Below are positions 24,701-28,675 of a stretch of DNA of 28,675 nt, in pieces. Position numbers and translations under genes: made by a program. Numbering within the stretch: the first letter of the stretch is position 1; every line of letters begins with the position of its first letter. Below the pieces are notes generated by a model that was not told the DNA's origin, made no database searches, and was given only the letters and a program-made list of their open reading frames with translations. Source of the DNA: JBNJDJ01 sp051744845. GTDB lineage: Bacteria > Bacillota > Clostridia > Peptostreptococcales > Acidaminobacteraceae. The stretch is from contig JBNJDJ010000022.1 in NCBI GenBank assembly GCA_051744845.1, forward strand, positions 1 through 28,675, given 5' to 3'.

Positions 24701-26156
24701 TTTTTTCCTTTCTATACGGAAGTTTAACTATTACTTTTGTACCAACACCTAATGAACTTTTTATATCTATTTTTCCACCGTGTGAATTAACAATCCATTT
24801 TGCTATTGAAAGTCCTAGACCAACTCCTCCTGTTTGTTTAGTTCTAGAAGCATCTGCTCTAAAAAATCTATCAAAAATTCTAGGTAAATCCCTTTTAGCA
24901 ATTCCAATACCATCATCTTTTATTATGATATATATATCATTTTCTTCACTATAAGCTTTTAAAATTATTTCTCCATTTTCTTTTTCAGTATATTTAATAC
25001 TATTTTGTAAAAATACTCTTATTCCTTGTTTTAATAATCCTCTATCTGCTATCATACATAAATTATCTTCTACATCACATTTGATTTTATGATCGTTTTC
25101 AATCATCTTAGTTTCTTTTACTAACTCTTTTATTAATTTATCTAAAGCAAATACTTTTTCTTCTAGTGTTTTTGCTTTTTTATCAATTCTTGCTAAAAAT
25201 AATAGATTATTAACCAATTTTTCCATATTTTTAGATTCATTTTTTATTGCTTCAATAGATTCTTCTAAAATTTCTTCATCTTCTTTTCCCCAACGGTCTA
25301 ACATATTTACATAGCCTTGGATTACAGCAATAGGAGTTCTAAGCTCATGAGAAGCATCATTAACGAATCTCTTTTGACTATTATAAGAAGCTTGAATTCT
25401 ATTTAGCATTTTATTAAAAGTTGAAGTTAATTCATTTAAATCGTCATATGAATTAGATAATTCTACTCTCTTGTCTAAATTTTTACCACTTATTTCATTA
25501 GCAGAATCTATTAAATCTTTAATTGGTGAAAACATTTTTTTTGAAATTTTATTACTAAAAAATAATACAAATAGTAAAATAACACTTCCTATAATAATCA
25601 ATAATATATACATTGATTTTAAAATAAATTCTTGATCTTTAAAATTTGAAATTATTAAAACTTTATAAGGATAGATATCTTCAGTTAATTTTTTTTCATA
25701 ACCAAAATTAATTCTAGTTTCAAAACTAATATCTGTTTTTATTAAAAGATCCTTTTTATATGTAAATATATCTTCATTATTTTTTTTTATAAATATATCA
25801 TTCTTTTGACTAATATAATTTTTTACAATATCTTTTTCAATATCTTCATTATTATTTAAATACGTTTTAATTGTAGTTAAATCAGAATTTAAACTTTTAT
25901 CTTTACAAAAAATTAAATATTGTTTAGTTCCCAAAAGGACGCTCGTACCTACTAGAAATAAAATTATAGCAGAAATACAAAAATATAGGAAAGTTATTTT
26001 AAAACTCAATGAAAATTTAAATAATCGCATAAATCTCTCATAAATAGTATTAATAATAAAATAAAATCCTTCGAATATACCTTTTATTATTTTAAATGGT
26101 AATAAAATTAAAAAATATATAATTTTAAATGGCATTTTTAAAAATTTAAGAATCAT
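24678..26156 (-). CDS. HAMP sensor histidine kinase
   Basis: 492 residues. The N-terminal 50 residues are unusually long, basic and hydrophobic. The first full membrane span is about 52-75, an extracytoplasmic sensor of roughly 100 residues follows, the second span is about 180-202, and then HAMP (about 205-255), the HisKA phospho-acceptor His270 (VNDASHELRTPIAVIQGY) and the HATPase domain. The HATPase shows QNSIKY (N-box), DDGIGIAKRDLPRIFDRF (G1/F) and GGVGLGLSIAK (G2). All catalytic boxes are intact. The gene overlaps its response regulator by 11 nt and the flavoprotein gene by 23 nt. The partner is certainly the regulator at 26146-26838; the stimulus is unknown, perhaps envelope state. Confidence 0.95.
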   Translation of the reverse strand: MILKFLKMPFKIIYFLILLPFKIIKGIFEGFYFIINTIYERFMRLFKFSLSFKITFLYFCISAIILFLVGTSVLLGTKQYLIFCKDKSLNSDLTTIKTYLNNNEDIEKDIVKNYISQKNDIFIKKNNEDIFTYKKDLLIKTDISFETRINFGYEKKLTEDIYPYKVLIISNFKDQEFILKSMYILLIIIGSVILLFVLFFSNKISKKMFSPIKDLIDSANEISGKNLDKRVELSNSYDDLNELTSTFNKMLNRIQASYNSQKRFVNDASHELRTPIAVIQGYVNMLDRWGKEDEEILEESIEAIKNESKNMEKLVNNLLFLARIDKKAKTLEEKVFALDKLIKELVKETKMIENDHKIKCDVEDNLCMIADRGLLKQGIRVFLQNSIKYTEKENGEIILKAYSEENDIYIIIKDDGIGIAKRDLPRIFDRFFRADASRTKQTGGVGLGLSIAKWIVNSHGGKIDIKSSLGVGTKVIVKLPYRKEKNDKTESN

Positions 26157-26838
26157 TTTTTAAAGTATAACCTACCCCTCTTATTGTATGAATCATTTTT
26201 CGATCATATTTTTCATCAATCTTTTGGCGTAAATAACGAATATATACATCTACTATATTAGTGTCACCATAATAATCATAACCCCAAATTTTTTTCAATA
26301 TTTTTTCTCTACTTAATACAATTTCTTTATTAATCAATAAAAACTTTAATAACGAAAATTCTTTATTAGTAAGTTCTATAGGATTATCATTAAAACAAAC
26401 TTGATATTTATTTTCGTTTAAAGTTAAAGGACCGTATTCATATATTTTTTGACTATTTTTAGAATTTTTATTTCTTTTTCTTTTTAAACAAACTCTAATA
26501 CGTGCAAGTAACTCTTCAATTTGGAAAGGTTTTGTCATATAATCATCTGCACCTGAGTCAAGTCCCATAACTTTATCCATAGTTTGATCTCTAGCAGTTA
26601 ACATAATTACAGGGATTTGACTAAATTTCCTTAGTCTTCTTAAAACCTCCATACCATTTAATTTAGGTAACATAACATCTAAAATTATTAAATCAAATTT
26701 TTTAATATCTTCTTCTAATAAGTTGATAGCTTCTCTACCATTAAAAACTTTTTTAGTCTTATAACCTTCATGAGATAATTCTAATTCTAAAAATCTAGAA
26801 ATCTTTTTTTCATCTTCTACAATTAAAATTTTTTCCAT
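26146..26838 (-). CDS. OmpR/PhoB-family response regulator
   Basis: 230 residues. The receiver domain (about 1-120) has acidic residues at 8-10 (VEDE), phosphoacceptor Asp54 (LIILDVMLPKLNG), Thr in MLTARD and Lys in DDYMTKPF, so it is fully active by motif. A winged-helix DNA-binding domain (about 130-228) ends in HTIRGVGYTL. It works with the overlapping histidine kinase gene and contrasts with the degenerate regulator at 8350. Its ATG is preceded by TAGGATGTG, and a TATAAT box lies about 20 nt upstream. Confidence 0.96.
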   Translation of the reverse strand: MEKILIVEDEKKISRFLELELSHEGYKTKKVFNGREAINLLEEDIKKFDLIILDVMLPKLNGMEVLRRLRKFSQIPVIMLTARDQTMDKVMGLDSGADDYMTKPFQIEELLARIRVCLKRKRNKNSKNSQKIYEYGPLTLNENKYQVCFNDNPIELTNKEFSLLKFLLINKEIVLSREKILKKIWGYDYYGDTNIVDVYIRYLRQKIDEKYDRKMIHTIRGVGYTLKNDS

Positions 26839-26857
26839 AATATCACATCCTACTTAT

Positions 26858-26863
26858 ATTATA
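26858..26863 (-). promoter_or_regulatory. Candidate -10 box of the two-component operon
   Basis: TATAAT on the minus strand lies between the upstream terminator (26875-26904) and the regulator start, so the operon probably has its own promoter. The matching -35 is weak (TTTTTC-like) and falls inside the terminator stem. Confidence 0.45.
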
Positions 26864-26874
26864 TCTTAAAATTG

Positions 26875-26904
26875 AAAAACTCCTAGAAAAATCTAAGAGT
26901 TTTT
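26875..26904 (-). terminator. Terminator after the UBA-like gene
   Basis: AAAAACTCCTAGA pairs with TCTAAGAGTTTTT with a single mismatch, followed by a T-rich stretch on the minus strand. The stem overlaps the last codons and the stop of the 126-residue gene. Confidence 0.75.
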
Positions 26905-27273
26905 GTTTTTTATAGATATTTTATGTTTTGTTATAACAGCTATAATTAATGCTATAACCATTAATCCTTTTGTAAAAAGAAGTATTATTAAAAACAACCA
27001 AATTGGTAAAGAAAATTGGTCAATACCATTTTTATTAAATATTATATCGTATTGTAAATATTTTAATAAATCTTTTACTTCAAATTCATCATTTTGAAAT
27101 TCAAAAGACGCTTGATTATTATTTTGATTTTGTTTTTTATTTTCTTTTTCTTCTAAATATATTATAGCATCTAATAAATCTCCATCTGAATGCTCTAAAG
27201 CATCTTTTGCCTCTTCATAACTAACATCTTTTCTTTCTCTAAGCTCATCAATTTTTTCAACAGATATATTCAT
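26893..27273 (-). CDS. UBA-like/DUF4342-type membrane protein, copy 2
   Basis: 126 residues. A three-helix UBA-like domain (about 1-42; ISVEKIDELRERKDVSYEEA, DALEHSDGDLLDAIIYLEE) is followed by a Gln/Asn-rich linker and a C-terminal membrane region (about 90-115; LPIWLFLIILLFTKGLMVIALIIAVI). The domain layout fits the DUF4342-type proteins of Firmicutes, whose role is unknown but which are often near envelope-stress genes. It is a paralog of the gene at 27304, with about 30 nt between them, so the pair is an operon and likely a tandem duplication. An AAAGAGGTGA-like ribosome site precedes the ATG. Confidence 0.85.
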   Translation of the reverse strand: MNISVEKIDELRERKDVSYEEAKDALEHSDGDLLDAIIYLEEKENKKQNQNNNQASFEFQNDEFEVKDLLKYLQYDIIFNKNGIDQFSLPIWLFLIILLFTKGLMVIALIIAVITKHKISIKNKNS

Positions 27274-27303
27274 ACTATCACCTCTTTATAATACTATTTT
27301 ACA

Positions 27304-27720
27304 TTATTTCAAATTTTCATCAACAGAATTTTTACATTTTTCAACTACATCATTTAATGCTTTGATAGGTTTATCTTTATTAGTAAATTTTATTTTATAT
27401 CCAGATACAATGTAAAAAACTAAACCTACAACTACAAATGGAAATGCTGGTAATAATAAAAGCAATGTTAAAAGATCTAATCTTAAACTTAAAACATCAT
27501 CTTTTAAAATATCCATTCTAAAGTTTTTACATTTTTTAAAAAAACTTTCAACATTCTTTTTATGCTTTTTAGATTTGCTTTCACCTAAATTATTTTTTTC
27601 TAAATAAATAATTGCTTCTACCATATCTCCATTAGCATTTTCTAAAGCTTTTTTAGCAACTGAATAACTTACATTTTTTCTTTCTCTTAACTCATCAATT
27701 TTTTCTAAAGTAATATCCAT
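27304..27720 (-). CDS. UBA-like/DUF4342-type membrane protein, copy 1
   Basis: 138 residues. The N-terminal UBA-like domain (about 1-42; ITLEKIDELRERKNVSYSVA, KALENANGDMVEAIIYLEK) is nearly the same as in the downstream paralog. A lysine-rich linker, a hydrophobic segment (about 83-108; LLTLLLLLPAFPFVVVGLVFYIV) and a cytosolic tail follow. AAAGGAGG lies before the ATG. UBA-like domains of this kind also occur in elongation factor Ts and nascent-chain factors, so a ribosome or protein contact is conceivable; that is only inference. Confidence 0.85.
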   Translation of the reverse strand: MDITLEKIDELRERKNVSYSVAKKALENANGDMVEAIIYLEKNNLGESKSKKHKKNVESFFKKCKNFRMDILKDDVLSLRLDLLTLLLLLPAFPFVVVGLVFYIVSGYKIKFTNKDKPIKALNDVVEKCKNSVDENLK

Positions 27721-27807
27721 AACTTCCTCCTTTAACTTTTAACTTAATTAGATAATAATATACATTTTTTAATATAGGCTTAACTAAAAATTAGAATAAG
27801 ATTAAAA

Positions 27808-28011
27808 TTAAAAAATAATTTTTAATAATCCTACAAATATAAATACTCCTAATACTATTGGTAGAAAAAATACTATTGTAAATGGTAAAATCATAAAACT
27901 TATCATAATTCCTAAAATTCCAAATATAACTTTAAAAACTACTGAAGTAACAAAAAATGTTAATTTGAAAAATGCAATTAATATTAAAATACCAAATATA
28001 ATTTCTAACAT
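27808..28011 (-). CDS. Very small double-span membrane protein (67 aa)
   Basis: 67 residues, almost entirely hydrophobic, with two or three membrane spans and hardly any charged residues. No family is recognisable with certainty; small proteins of this sort are found beside phage-shock (Psp) or LiaI-type envelope-stress genes. AAAGGAGA lies 6 nt before the ATG. It is 87 nt upstream of the UBA-like pair on the same strand and may share their transcript. Confidence 0.75.
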   Translation of the reverse strand: MLEIIFGILILIAFFKLTFFVTSVVFKVIFGILGIMISFMILPFTIVFFLPIVLGVFIFVGLLKIIF

Positions 28012-28088
28012 AAAACTTCTCCTTTCACCTTAATTAAAGTCTAAAACACAAAAATTAATTAAAACTAAGAACAAGATTAAAATTACAT

Positions 28089-28118
28089 TAAAAAAAAGAC
28101 TAATAAAAGCATTAGTCT
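28089..28118 (-). terminator. Terminator after the DUF1667 gene
   Basis: AGACTAAT (28097-28104) pairs perfectly with ATTAGTCT (28111-28118). On the minus strand it is followed by a run of T. It ends the FAD-oxidoreductase/DUF1667 operon. Confidence 0.8.
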
Positions 28119-28155
28119 AAAAAACAAATATATTTTTTAAAATTAATTAAATATT

Positions 28156-28518
28156 TTATCCTTCTTTCATGCTACGCGTGGCAATAATATCTATTCCTGT
28201 ATCTAAAATGTTTTCAACTATTACATCACCTAGTTTAACAGGAGCTTTAACTTCTACTTTATTAATAATTTCCATAGAGTCAAATATCTTTGACTTTGGT
28301 ATAGGCTTTTGAGTAATAACTGGCAATCTATTTAAAAATGCTCCTTTTATTTTTACAGTTGTAGGTACCATTCTAGTAGGATTTTCATATTCTTCAATTG
28401 CATATGTCTTTCCTCTTTTACAAGTGTTTCCTGTAACTTCATAACCATCACCTACTGGTTTTATAACCATTTTACATCCAATTGGACAAGCTACACATGT
28501 CAATTCTTTTTCATTCAT
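28156..28518 (-). CDS. DUF1667 iron-sulfur-type protein
   Basis: 120 residues. Four cysteines are arranged as Cys8-x2-Cys11-x3-Cys15 and Cys33 (TCVACPIGCKM, then GNTCKRG), a likely iron-sulfur or metal site. The rest matches DUF1667 (NPTRMVPTTVKIKG, then PVKLGDVIVENILDTGIDIIATR). In clostridia this protein is the usual third component beside a GlpA-like glycerol-3-phosphate dehydrogenase and a thioredoxin-reductase-like FAD oxidoreductase. Its ATG follows immediately after the stop of the upstream gene, with GAGGTGATC as ribosome site inside that gene's end. Confidence 0.92.
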   Translation of the reverse strand: MNEKELTCVACPIGCKMVIKPVGDGYEVTGNTCKRGKTYAIEEYENPTRMVPTTVKIKGAFLNRLPVITQKPIPKSKIFDSMEIINKVEVKAPVKLGDVIVENILDTGIDIIATRSMKEG

Positions 28519-28675
28519 CTAGATCACCTCAATTGTAATTTTATCTTTTATATCTTTAAAGTATTTTTCATCAATTTTAACACTTTCCATTTCTCCAGGA
28601 GCCATATATCTTTTTGTAACCTTTTTAAGTTCTTTACCTCCAGATTTTACAACTACTTGTGCGCGTTCATAAATA
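28519..28675 (-). CDS. C-terminus of an FAD oxidoreductase (runs off the right edge)
   Basis: The last 51 codons of a gene whose stop (TAG, 28521-28519) directly abuts the DUF1667 ATG. The visible tail, RAQVVVKSGGKELKKVTKRY and then APGEMESVKI, is typical of the thioredoxin-reductase-like FAD oxidoreductase that pairs with GlpA-type glycerol-3-phosphate dehydrogenase and DUF1667. The identification rests on this short tail and on the neighbour, so it is moderate. Confidence 0.6.
   Translation of the reverse strand, partial: IYERAQVVVKSGGKELKKVTKRYMAPGEMESVKIDEKYFKDIKDKITIEVI

Overview
The window is a very AT-rich chromosomal segment from a low-GC, anaerobic-type Firmicute, most likely of the class Clostridia in the broad sense. 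The signs are strong AAAGGAGG-type ribosome binding sites, sigma-A-like promoters, a lipoprotein signal (LVGC), short intergenic gaps, and genes typical of anaerobic clostridia (FAD oxidoreductase plus DUF1667, methylglyoxal synthase, Mrp ATPase, DUF4342-type proteins). No rRNA, tRNA or CRISPR array was seen.

Layout. (1) 1-2844, minus strand: the start of a membrane histidine kinase that runs off the left edge, and a large diguanylate cyclase with two periplasmic-binding-protein domains. (2) 2845-14758, plus strand: an accessory-looking signalling region. It holds a decayed GNAT acetyltransferase, a dCache diguanylate cyclase split by a 2.64-kb group II intron with its own reverse transcriptase, an OmpR-type regulator with a degenerate receiver, an HD-GYP phosphodiesterase, a triple-zinc-ribbon YvyF-like protein, CheV, a dCache chemoreceptor and two unrecognised small genes. 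(3) 14899-16208, minus: an NfeD-SPFH membrane pair. (4) 16335-18690, plus: a GAF-GGDEF cyclase, a HAD phosphatase and a STAS-like protein. (5) 18712-28675, all minus: a vitamin B12/iron-chelate ABC transporter, a DnaA-box cluster, mgsA, mrp, an FAD dehydrogenase translationally overlapping a two-component system, two paralogous UBA-like membrane proteins, a tiny membrane protein, and the end of an FAD-oxidoreductase/DUF1667 operon.

How it works together. At least three cyclic-di-GMP synthases and one HD-GYP hydrolase sit among chemotaxis genes. The split cyclase and the chemoreceptor carry closely similar extracellular dCache sensors, so one external cue may feed both c-di-GMP and chemotaxis. 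None of the three GGDEF domains shows the RxxD inhibitory site.

The most notable points are: the group II intron lies in sense inside the cyclase gene, and its precise removal (4530-7167) would restore an uninterrupted 452-residue protein; and a tight cluster of TTATCCACA-like DnaA boxes lies just upstream of the ABC-transporter promoter, away from any dnaA gene. All family assignments are by eye from sequence motifs, with no database search.
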